From Candidatus Omnitrophota bacterium (GTDB lineage: Bacteria; Omnitrophota; Gorgyraeia; Zapsychrales; Fredricksoniimonadaceae): 6,850 nt of DNA. The notes beneath the pieces were generated by a model. That model made no database searches and was not told where the DNA came from. It worked only from the letters and a program-made list of their open reading frames with translations. This document shows positions 1-5,601 of this stretch, piece after piece. A program made the translations under genes and the position numbers. Every line of letters begins with the position of its first letter. Position 1 is the first letter of the stretch. The stretch is from the NCBI GenBank assembly GCA_016196515.1, contig JACPXN010000111.1, positions 1 through 6,850 on the forward strand. Reading direction: 5' to 3'.

Positions 1-51
1 CGCGAATGCGGGACCGAAGGAGCAGGAATCCCGCCTTCCCGACCATTCTTT
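1..51 (+). other. Leader upstream of ligA with a 6-bp stem-loop
   Basis: The 51 bases before ligA contain an inverted repeat, GCGGGA at 8-13 and TCCCGC at 29-34, enclosing a 15-base loop. The only purine-rich SD-like stretch (AAGGAG, 17-22) lies in that loop, about 29 bases before the ligA ATG, too far for a normal ribosome binding site. The ligA frame is open back to base 1 but has no ATG, GTG or TTG codon there. The other two forward frames also stay open into ligA (stops at 89-91 and 102-104), so the end of an upstream gene may overlap the ligA start. The window edge prevents a decision. Confidence 0.35.
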
Positions 52-2052
52 ATGCGTCCCTCCCAGCCCCAAAAGCGTATTGCCGAACTGATCAAGACCA
101 TTAAGGAACATGACCATCGCTATTATGTCCTTGATGATCCCATCCTCGCCGACGCTGAATACGATGCGCTTTTAAAAGAACTTTCCGGCCTGGAAACCCG
201 GTATCCGCAGTTCAAATCCCCGTTCTCGCCCACGCAAAGGGTGGGAGCGCAGGTCAGCGGTGACCTTCCTGCCGTTGTCCACCGTGTCAAAATGCTTTCT
301 TTGGACAATACGTATTCTCCCGACGAGATCAGGGCCTGGCATACCCGTGTGTCCAAGGGACTGGAAGGCGAAGCGTTCACCATGACCGTGGAACCGAAGG
401 TCGACGGGGTCAGCTGTTCTTTGATGTATGAAGGCGGGGTCCTGGTGATGGCGGCCACCCGCGGGGACGGCGTGACCGGTGAGGACATCACCCACAATGC
501 CAGGGTCATCCGTTGTATTCCTCTGCGTTTGGAGGGGGATGTTGCGCGGGTCCTGGAGGTGCGCGGCGAAGTGTATATGGACAAGGCGGACCTCAGTGCC
601 CTTAACCGCCTGCGCAAAGAACAGGGCGAAGTGCTTTTTGCCAATCCCCGCAACGCCGCCGCCGGATCTTTAAAACTTCTGGACCCCGCGGTATCCGCGG
701 GCCGTCGTCTGAAATTTTTTGTCCATTCGTTCGGGCTTCTGGAGGGAGGGAAACCCTACGCGGACCAATGGCAATTTTTGTCCAAAGTTGAAAAATACGG
801 TTTGCCTGTCAATCCGCACAATCGTTTGTGCCGTCATATCGACGATGTGTTCACTTTTTGCGATGAACTTTATCACCGGCGCGCGGCCATGGTCTATGAA
901 GTGGATGGCGTGGTCGTCAAGGTCAACGGCCTTGGCCAGCAGGCCCGTTTGGGCATGACATTAAAAAGCCCGCGCTGGGCCGTGGCGTTCAAATTTCCCG
1001 CGCACCAGGCCACGACCATTGTCAAGGACATCACGATCCAGGTGGGGCGCACCGGCGTTTTGACACCGGTGGCTGAACTTAAGCCCGTGGCTTTGGCCGG
1101 CGTCACCATCAGCCGCGCGACGCTGCACAATTTTGACGAGATCAGGCGTTTGGGCGTGGCCGCGGGGGACCGGGTTTTGCTGGAACGCGCGGGGGATGTT
1201 ATTCCTAAGATCGTCAAGGTCGTCGCAAAATTGTCTTCTTCAGGCGGGATCACGGCACCCAAAACCTGTCCGTCGTGCAAGGGCAGGATCGTCAAGGAAA
1301 AAGCCGAAGATGTGGCGTACCGCTGTGTCAATCCCGCCTGTCCCCAGCAGGTGGAGCGGGGGCTCATCCATTTCGCCGGCCGTGAGGCCATGGATATTGA
1401 AGGGTTGGGGGAGGCGGTCGTGGTCCAGCTGGTCGCCAAAGGCCTGGTCAAGGATGTCGCCGGACTTTACCGGCTGACAAAAAACGATTTGCTGGGGCTT
1501 GAACTGTTCGCCGGCAAAAAGGCCGACAACCTTTTGGCCGCCATCGCGGCGAGCAAGAAAAAACCTTTGTCCAGATTTTTGTTCGGTTTAGGTGTCGATC
1601 ATGTCGGGCAGAAAGCGGCCCTGGTTTTGGCCGGCCGTTTCAAGGACCTTAGGTCGCTCATGGCCGCAAAGGAGGAGGGCCTGCAAACCGTCGAAGAAAT
1701 CGGCCCCGTCATTGCCCGATCCGTGGTAGAATTTTTCAAAAGTGCCCGCACCAAACGTCTGGTGCGCTCACTGGAGGCAACGGGTGTTAATTTCAAGGAA
1801 CCGCGGGCCATGCCGGCGGGGGATCGTCTCAAGGGCAAGAAATTCGTTTTCACCGGTGAATTGAACGGCATCACCCGTCCACAGGCGCAAAAGATGGTGG
1901 AGGCCCAGGGCGCTTTGGTGATGTCGTCCGTCAGCAAAACCACGGATTATGTCGTGGCCGGGGACAGCCCCGGGTCGAAACTGGACAAGGCCGTGCAACT
2001 GGGCATTTCTCTGCTGGATCAAAAACAATTCGAGGAGATGGCGCATGGTTAA
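52..2052 (+). CDS. ligA: NAD+-dependent DNA ligase LigA
   Basis: LigA seals nicks in duplex DNA during replication and repair, using NAD+ as the AMP donor. The 666-residue protein has the full family layout and normal length. Domain Ia shows the NMN-binding pattern (H20, Y24-Y25, D34, Y37-D38). The adenylation domain has SLDN at 83-86, the catalytic lysine K116 in EPKVDG, RGDG at 137-140, EVDGVVVK at 283-290 and KSPRWAVAFKFPA at 305-317. The OB fold contains GRTGVLTPVA at 332-341. A four-cysteine zinc finger (C406, C409, C425, C430) is followed by the helix-hairpin-helix region (about 445-575) and a C-terminal BRCT domain (about 590-666). ATG 52 is the first usable start in frame and places the N-terminus where the family expects it, although no close Shine-Dalgarno site is visible. 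Its last 8 bases overlap the lipoprotein gene. All key residues are present, so it should be active. Confidence 0.98.
   Translation: MRPSQPQKRIAELIKTIKEHDHRYYVLDDPILADAEYDALLKELSGLETRYPQFKSPFSPTQRVGAQVSGDLPAVVHRVKMLSLDNTYSPDEIRAWHTRVSKGLEGEAFTMTVEPKVDGVSCSLMYEGGVLVMAATRGDGVTGEDITHNARVIRCIPLRLEGDVARVLEVRGEVYMDKADLSALNRLRKEQGEVLFANPRNAAAGSLKLLDPAVSAGRRLKFFVHSFGLLEGGKPYADQWQFLSKVEKYGLPVNPHNRLCRHIDDVFTFCDELYHRRAAMVYEVDGVVVKVNGLGQQARLGMTLKSPRWAVAFKFPAHQATTIVKDITIQVGRTGVLTPVAELKPVALAGVTISRATLHNFDEIRRLGVAAGDRVLLERAGDVIPKIVKVVAKLSSSGGITAPKTCPSCKGRIVKEKAEDVAYRCVNPACPQQVERGLIHFAGREAMDIEGLGEAVVVQLVAKGLVKDVAGLYRLTKNDLLGLELFAGKKADNLLAAIAASKKKPLSRFLFGLGVDHVGQKAALVLAGRFKDLRSLMAAKEEGLQTVEEIGPVIARSVVEFFKSARTKRLVRSLEATGVNFKEPRAMPAGDRLKGKKFVFTGELNGITRPQAQKMVEAQGALVMSSVSKTTDYVVAGDSPGSKLDKAVQLGISLLDQKQFEEMAHG
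2032..2037 (+). promoter_or_regulatory. Ribosome binding site that sets the lipoprotein start
   Basis: GAGGAG lies 7 bases before ATG 2045, inside the last codons of ligA. It supports the start at 2045 over the longer in-frame reading from ATG 1949. That longer reading would add 32 residues in front of a normal lipoprotein signal peptide. Confidence 0.75.
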
Positions 2053-2569
2053 ACCCAGTGTCCTTAAAGCGTATGCGTTGATCGCCTGCCTGGTGGTGAC
2101 GTCGATCTCTTTGAGCGCCTGTGAGCCGTTAAGAAAGAAATTCACCCGTCAGAAAAAGAAGGACGCGTTCGCACAGCAGGATTTCATCCCGGTGCTGGAA
2201 CCCCAGGAATATCCGGCGGCCGAGAAAGACCCGGTGCAGAATTACAAGCAGCATTATGCCCTCATCAAAGTGTGGTATAGGGACATGTGGAGAGCCCTGG
2301 AAGAACGCGGTTCGGACAAACAGCAGAGGTATCTTATAAAGACCATCTACGGCCATATTGATGAAATGCGCAAACTCGTCGGGCCGCAGCAACAGCAGAA
2401 ACTGGATGATCTGGCCAAGGTCCTTTCTTATTACGACAGCGCTTTGGGCGTGCCTGCGCCGATGCGCAATGTTTCCCGCATCCGAAGCGATTTGCGCGCC
2501 TTCGACCGCATGCTGCGCAACAAGTTGAGGGCCGACAGGATCAAAGGATCTTTCATTCCCGTTCCATGA
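2045..2569 (+). CDS. Predicted lipoprotein of unknown function
   Basis: I do not recognise a family for this 174-residue protein. The N-terminus is a lipoprotein signal peptide: K3 and K8, a hydrophobic stretch at about 9-22, and the lipobox LSAC with the lipidated cysteine at C26. Residue +2 is Glu, not the Asp of the classic inner-membrane retention rule, so outer-membrane sorting is possible. The mature protein begins with a strongly basic patch (about 30-39, KKFTRQKKK) and then a Pro/Glu-rich linker (about 49-63). It continues as probable amphipathic helices (about 65-165) with aromatic residues (WYRDMW at 77-82, YY at 129-130), a QQQQ run at 115-118 and a basic C-terminal helix. It overlaps ligA by 8 bases and the recombinase gene by 4 (ATGA), so it is probably co-translated with both. 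A role in envelope structure or assembly is possible but nothing in the sequence specifies one. Confidence 0.85.
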   Translation: MVKPSVLKAYALIACLVVTSISLSACEPLRKKFTRQKKKDAFAQQDFIPVLEPQEYPAAEKDPVQNYKQHYALIKVWYRDMWRALEERGSDKQQRYLIKTIYGHIDEMRKLVGPQQQQKLDDLAKVLSYYDSALGVPAPMRNVSRIRSDLRAFDRMLRNKLRADRIKGSFIPVP

Positions 2570-3480
2570 AGGAATTCATCGGTGAATTCATCAACTATAT
2601 TTCCGTCGAGCGCGGTCTGGCGAAAAATACGCTCATGGCCTACCGGCTGGACCTGGAAAAATATGTAAGATCATTGGCCGGCCAGGGCGTCAAAGATGCC
2701 GACGCTGTCCGTCCCCGGCACATCACCGGTTTTCTGCAAATGCTCAAGAAGTCGGACCTTTCCACGTCCAGTATTTGCAGGAATTTGGCCGCCGTCAAAA
2801 TGTTCCACCGTTTTTTGGTGCGCGACGGCCTGGCTAAGGAAGACCCGACGTCCCTGGTGGATACGCCCAAACAATGGGCGCGGATCCCCGAGGTATTGAC
2901 GCAAAAGGAGATGGAAGCGATCCTGCGGGCTCCCGTAAAAGGCCAAGGCCCTTACGGGACAAGGGCGCAGCGTATGTTAGCCCGGCGTGATCACGCGATG
3001 CTGGAACTTTTTTACGCCTCCGGTATGCGCGTTTCGGAAATGGTGGACCTGAAGGTCGCCGGCGTCAATTTGGAGGCCGGGTTCGTGCGCGCCGTCGGCA
3101 AAGGCAGCAAGGAGCGCATCGTTCCCGTCGGCAGGAAAGCGCGGGAGGCCATCGCCTATTATTGCGAACGCATACGTCCTAAATTGCTAAAGTCCGCGGA
3201 CAGCGACGCGCTTTTTTTAAGTCAGCAGGGCAAAAAGATGTCGCGGGTCATGGCCTGGAAGATCATCAAGCAGTATGCGCGGCTGGCGGGCATTAAAAAG
3301 AACATTAAGCCCCATACGTTAAGGCATACCTTCGCCACCCATTTGCTCGAGCACGGCGCGGATTTGCGTTCCGTGCAGGAAATGCTCGGCCACGCGGACA
3401 TCGCCACGACACAAATTTACACGCACGTGGACAAAGAGCGGCTCAAGAGCGTACACAAACAGTTTCATCCTAGGGGTTAA
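2566..3480 (+). CDS. xerD: Tyrosine recombinase, XerC/XerD type
   Basis: Xer recombinases resolve chromosome dimers at dif sites near the terminus, normally as a XerC/XerD pair with FtsK. This 304-residue protein has the N-terminal SAM-like core-binding domain (about 1-90) and the C-terminal catalytic domain (about 108-300). The catalytic set is complete: R155 in SGMRVSE, K179 in GKGSKER, H250 and R253 in PHTLRH, H276 in LGHADIATTQ, and the nucleophile Y285 in IYTH. Length and N-terminal pattern look slightly more like XerD than XerC, but the paralogue cannot be fixed from one gene. The ATG overlaps the lipoprotein stop (ATGA). The nearest purine-rich site (AAAGGA, 2543-2548) is 17 bases away, so reinitiation after the upstream stop is likely. 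Residues about 124-139 look like a small basic insertion before the catalytic arginine motif. Being in an operon with ligA argues for a chromosomal housekeeping Xer, not a phage or integron integrase. Confidence 0.93.
   Translation: MKEFIGEFINYISVERGLAKNTLMAYRLDLEKYVRSLAGQGVKDADAVRPRHITGFLQMLKKSDLSTSSICRNLAAVKMFHRFLVRDGLAKEDPTSLVDTPKQWARIPEVLTQKEMEAILRAPVKGQGPYGTRAQRMLARRDHAMLELFYASGMRVSEMVDLKVAGVNLEAGFVRAVGKGSKERIVPVGRKAREAIAYYCERIRPKLLKSADSDALFLSQQGKKMSRVMAWKIIKQYARLAGIKKNIKPHTLRHTFATHLLEHGADLRSVQEMLGHADIATTQIYTHVDKERLKSVHKQFHPRG
3472..3476 (+). promoter_or_regulatory. Ribosome binding site supporting a TTG start
   Basis: AGGGG lies 5 bases before TTG 3482 and overlaps the last codons of the recombinase gene. 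It supports a TTG start immediately after the recombinase stop codon. No ATG or GTG in the nucleotidyltransferase frame offers a start that keeps the conserved N-terminal head domain. Confidence 0.7.
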
Positions 3481-3481
3481 T

Positions 3482-4234
3482 TTGTTATCACGTTTGGATC
3501 AAAAATCGCTGGCATTGGTGAGGCAGATCGGCGCTCTGGCGGATGAAAGCGGGATGCGCGCGTATCTGGTCGGTGGGCCGGTGCGGGACCTCGCATTGAA
3601 AATACCCAGTACTGATCTGGATATCACCGTTGAAGGCGAGGGGATGCGCCTCGCAGGGCTGTTCGCGGCCGAACACGCGGGGGCCAAAACAGTCCGTTAC
3701 CCGGCGTTCAAGACCGCTACCGTATTTTTGCCCAACGGGCGCGTTGTTGATTTTGCCACGGCCCGCAAAGAAACGTATGCCCGTCCCGGCGCTTTGCCGT
3801 CGGTGACCGCCTCCGTCTTGCGCGATGACCTTTTCCGCCGGGATTTCACCATCAACGCCATGGCCGTTGCCTTGAATGCCGCGGCATGGGGGAAGATCAG
3901 GGACCCTTTCAACGGCAGGGCTGACGTGCGTTCAAAAAAGATCCGCGTCCTGCACCACAAAAGTTTTATCGATGATCCGACACGGGTCCTGCGGGCCGCG
4001 CGTTTCGCGGGACGTCTGCGTTTTACCGTTGCGTCCAGGACATTGAAATTGCTCAAAGAGGCCGTGCGCGCCAAGGCCCTTGACGCTTTGAAAGTCCAAA
4101 GATATTCCAAAGAATTGGACAAGATCCTTAAAGAAGATGACCCGGCGCTGACCCTTGGATATCTTAAGGCCTGGGGTGTCAAAAGGCCTGCCGCTCCCTG
4201 CGGCAGGCACGTTATCGAATATGCAATAGAATAA
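3482..4234 (+). CDS. Short tRNA nucleotidyltransferase / poly(A) polymerase-family protein
   Basis: This 250-residue protein belongs to the class II CCA-adding / poly(A) polymerase superfamily, which adds or repairs the 3' end of tRNA or polyadenylates RNA. The head domain is intact: LVGGPVRD at 29-36, the metal-binding DLD at 45-47 inside a DLDITVEGEG stretch, a third carboxylate D90 in VVDFATAR, the loop ETYARPGALP at 97-106, and RRDFTINA at 119-126. The neck carries DDPTRVLRAARF (164-175), matching the EDxxR-type motif that selects the incoming nucleotide (D165, R168). The protein then ends near residue 250, whereas full-length enzymes usually have about 130 or more further residues of body and tail that bind tRNA. 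The final codons include a perfect hairpin sequence and read as low-information residues (RPAAPCGRH). The start is TTG with a good ribosome binding site. It could be a compact CCA-, A- or CC-adding enzyme, a poly(A) polymerase, or a truncated gene; specificity cannot be read here. Confidence 0.88.
   Translation: MLSRLDQKSLALVRQIGALADESGMRAYLVGGPVRDLALKIPSTDLDITVEGEGMRLAGLFAAEHAGAKTVRYPAFKTATVFLPNGRVVDFATARKETYARPGALPSVTASVLRDDLFRRDFTINAMAVALNAAAWGKIRDPFNGRADVRSKKIRVLHHKSFIDDPTRVLRAARFAGRLRFTVASRTLKLLKEAVRAKALDALKVQRYSKELDKILKEDDPALTLGYLKAWGVKRPAAPCGRHVIEYAIE
4186..4208. repeat. Perfect 9-bp inverted repeat (hairpin)
   Basis: GCCTGCCGC at 4186-4194 and its exact reverse complement GCGGCAGGC at 4200-4208 flank the 5-base loop TCCCT. 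Every stem position is a Watson-Crick pair and the stem is GC-rich. It lies within the last 17 codons of the nucleotidyltransferase gene and ends 40 bases before the rbfA start. No T-run follows, so it does not look like an intrinsic terminator. It could be a dispersed REP-like palindrome or an RNA stem that shapes mRNA ends or stability between the two genes. Confidence 0.8.
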
Positions 4235-4248
4235 ACAGGAGACCGCGC

Positions 4249-4620
4249 ATGTCCCGGATTGAAAAAGTCAATGAAGCCATCAAACGTGAGCTCGGCAACA
4301 TGATCCAGTTCGGGCATTTGAACGACCCGCGCGTCGCGTTCGTCACCATCATGGGCGTTGAGGTCAGCAAAGACCTTGGGCGCGCCAAGGTCAAGTTCAG
4401 CACCCTGTCCGAGGACCCCGAGGACATCAAGGACGCGGCCGAGGGCCTTGACAGCTGCCGGGGATATATCCGTAAACTCATCAGCCAACGCGTGGTCATG
4501 CGCACCACCCCGGAGTTCCTGTTCATCTATGACAAGTCCGTACATCATGCCCAACGCATTGACCAGGCCCTGGAAGAGATCAGGAAATTGAGTTCCAACG
4601 GCAAAGGGGGACGCCGATGA
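4249..4620 (+). CDS. rbfA: 30S ribosome-binding factor RbfA
   Basis: RbfA binds the immature 30S subunit and helps 16S rRNA 5'-end processing and late assembly, notably in the cold. The 123-residue length and single KH-like fold are normal for the family. Recognisable features are RIEKVNEAIKRELG at 3-16, LNDPRVAFVTIMGVEVSKD at about 24-42, the AKVKFSTL strand at about 46-53, GYIRKLISQRV at about 72-82, and the C-terminal TPEFLFIYDKSV segment followed by a helix ending EEIRKL. AGGAG at 4237-4241 sits 7 bases before the ATG. The gene follows the nucleotidyltransferase by 14 bases and overlaps nrnA by 4 (ATGA). The rbfA-nrnA-truB-ribF order is widely conserved and supports the assignment. Confidence 0.95.
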   Translation: MSRIEKVNEAIKRELGNMIQFGHLNDPRVAFVTIMGVEVSKDLGRAKVKFSTLSEDPEDIKDAAEGLDSCRGYIRKLISQRVVMRTTPEFLFIYDKSVHHAQRIDQALEEIRKLSSNGKGGRR

Positions 4621-5588
4621 AAGCGTTTGAGGATGTCCTTAGCGTCGTGCGCCGGCACAGGACGTTTTTGGTGACCTGCCACTGTAATCCTGACTCGGAT
4701 GCCGCGGCTTCCGTTTTGGCCATGGTGCTGGCGCTTAAGAAAATGAAAAAGTCCGCCGTCGTTGTGAATGAGGACCGCCTGCCTGATTGGTTGAAATTCC
4801 TGCCCAAGGCCGGGCTTTTCAAAAAGGCCGCCAGCGTTAGACCGTTTGACTACGACGCGGCCATTGTCCTGGACTGCGCAGATCTCGAGCGCATCGGCGG
4901 GGTGAAAAAACTTTTGATCAAAGGTCGGCCCGTTATCAATATTGACCATCATGTGACCAACGATCGTTTTGGTTTAGTCAACTGCGTTGTCCCCAAGGCG
5001 TCTTCAACGTGCGAAATTTTGTTCGGCCTGTTTGAGCGGGCGAAGGTCCGTTTGGACAGGGGCATGGCCCTGCTTTTATATGCCGGGATCATGACGGACA
5101 CGGGTTCGTTCAAATATGAAAATACGAGCAGCCGCACCCACGCCATCGCGGGTGAACTCATGGCTTTTGGTTTAAAAGCGCCGTTTTTGCAGGAAAAACT
5201 TTACCCTGGCCTTCCGGTCGCCGACATGAAACATTTTTCCAAACTCATTTATGAGGCCCAACTCGTTCTGGGTAGCCGGGTGTATTGCGTGTCCATCCCC
5301 CAACGCACGGCGGACCTTTTTTCCAAAGGGTTCGACCTCAAGGAGAAAGTCTTCACTTTCTTAAGGAACGTCAGAGGCATTGAAGCGGTCATCATCCTCA
5401 ATGAAGTGAATTCCGGGATGACGAGGGTGAATTTGCGCAGTCAGGGCAAGATGGAAGTGGCGGTCTTGGCCCAGCAATTTGACGGGGGAGGCCACCGCAA
5501 GGCCGCCGGGTGCACGGTGCGCGCGGACCTTTTGACCGCCCGGACAAACATATTGGCGGCTTGCGCCAAGCAGGGCAAAGCTCTTTAA
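4617..5588 (+). CDS. nrnA: DHH/DHHA1 phosphoesterase, NrnA-like (nanoRNase / pAp phosphatase)
   Basis: NrnA-family enzymes degrade very short RNA oligonucleotides and dephosphorylate pAp in the cytoplasm, using Mn2+ in a DHH active site. The 323-residue length is typical. The metal motifs are all present: motif I HCNPDSD (H22, D26, D28), motif II VLDCAD (D86), motif III DHH (D110-H111-H112), and motif IV MTDTGSFKY (D161). The DHHA1 substrate-binding domain ends with GGGHRKAAG at 290-298. GGGGG at 4606-4610 precedes the ATG by 6 bases, and the ATG overlaps the rbfA stop (ATGA), so translation is probably coupled. Between rbfA and truB is the usual position of this family. The choice among nanoRNase, pAp phosphatase or both cannot be made from sequence alone. 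It could also act on cyclic-dinucleotide breakdown products, as related DHH enzymes do. Confidence 0.93.
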   Translation: MKAFEDVLSVVRRHRTFLVTCHCNPDSDAAASVLAMVLALKKMKKSAVVVNEDRLPDWLKFLPKAGLFKKAASVRPFDYDAAIVLDCADLERIGGVKKLLIKGRPVINIDHHVTNDRFGLVNCVVPKASSTCEILFGLFERAKVRLDRGMALLLYAGIMTDTGSFKYENTSSRTHAIAGELMAFGLKAPFLQEKLYPGLPVADMKHFSKLIYEAQLVLGSRVYCVSIPQRTADLFSKGFDLKEKVFTFLRNVRGIEAVIILNEVNSGMTRVNLRSQGKMEVAVLAQQFDGGGHRKAAGCTVRADLLTARTNILAACAKQGKAL

Positions 5589-5601
5589 AAAGGCAAACTC
5601 C

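Noticed and set aside
8..45. Resemblance to the end of a tRNA (CCGACCA before ATTCTTT) or to the SRP RNA apical loop (CCGAAGGAGCAG)
   Set aside because: The TTC-containing T-loop of a tRNA is absent and the T-arm spacing is wrong. For SRP RNA the conserved 5' loop bases and GGAA tetraloop do not match, and the flanks do not pair as the SRP helix requires. Only a simple stem-loop is supported.
685..701. Perfect 7-bp inverted repeat CCCGCGG / CCGCGGG with a 3-base loop inside ligA
   Set aside because: It lies in the middle of the adenylation domain and is explained by GC-rich codons for Pro-Ala-Val-Ser-Ala-Gly. There is no gene boundary or T-run nearby.
1949..2044. Longer 206-residue version of the lipoprotein starting at ATG 1949
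   Set aside because: It would put 32 residues rich in Trp and Arg, read from the ligA BRCT region in another frame, in front of a complete signal peptide. The ribosome binding site at 2032-2037 fits ATG 2045.
3193..3218. Possible intrinsic terminator: GTCCGCGGAC followed by a run of seven T at 3212-3218
   Set aside because: The palindrome leaves only a 3-bp stem once a loop is allowed, and it lies 10 bases from the T-run. The T-run encodes Leu-Phe-Leu between conserved parts of the recombinase, so termination there would cut the gene.
2566..3480. Reading the recombinase as a phage or integron integrase, implying a mobile element
   Set aside because: The size, the GKGSKER and GHADIATTQIYTH motifs, and the housekeeping neighbours fit chromosomal Xer. 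There are no att-like direct repeats, adjacent tRNA gene, cassette or phage genes.
4209..4248. Possible promoter for rbfA in the AT-richer stretch before it (TATGCAATA)
   Set aside because: No matching -35 element at suitable spacing is visible, and the stretch is mostly coding sequence for the end of the upstream gene. The evidence is too weak to list as a feature.
3697..4554. Long minus-strand open frame of 285 codons opposite the nucleotidyltransferase and rbfA
   Set aside because: It is antisense to two genes with clear family motifs, shows no recognisable domain, and is a typical codon-bias shadow in GC-rich DNA.
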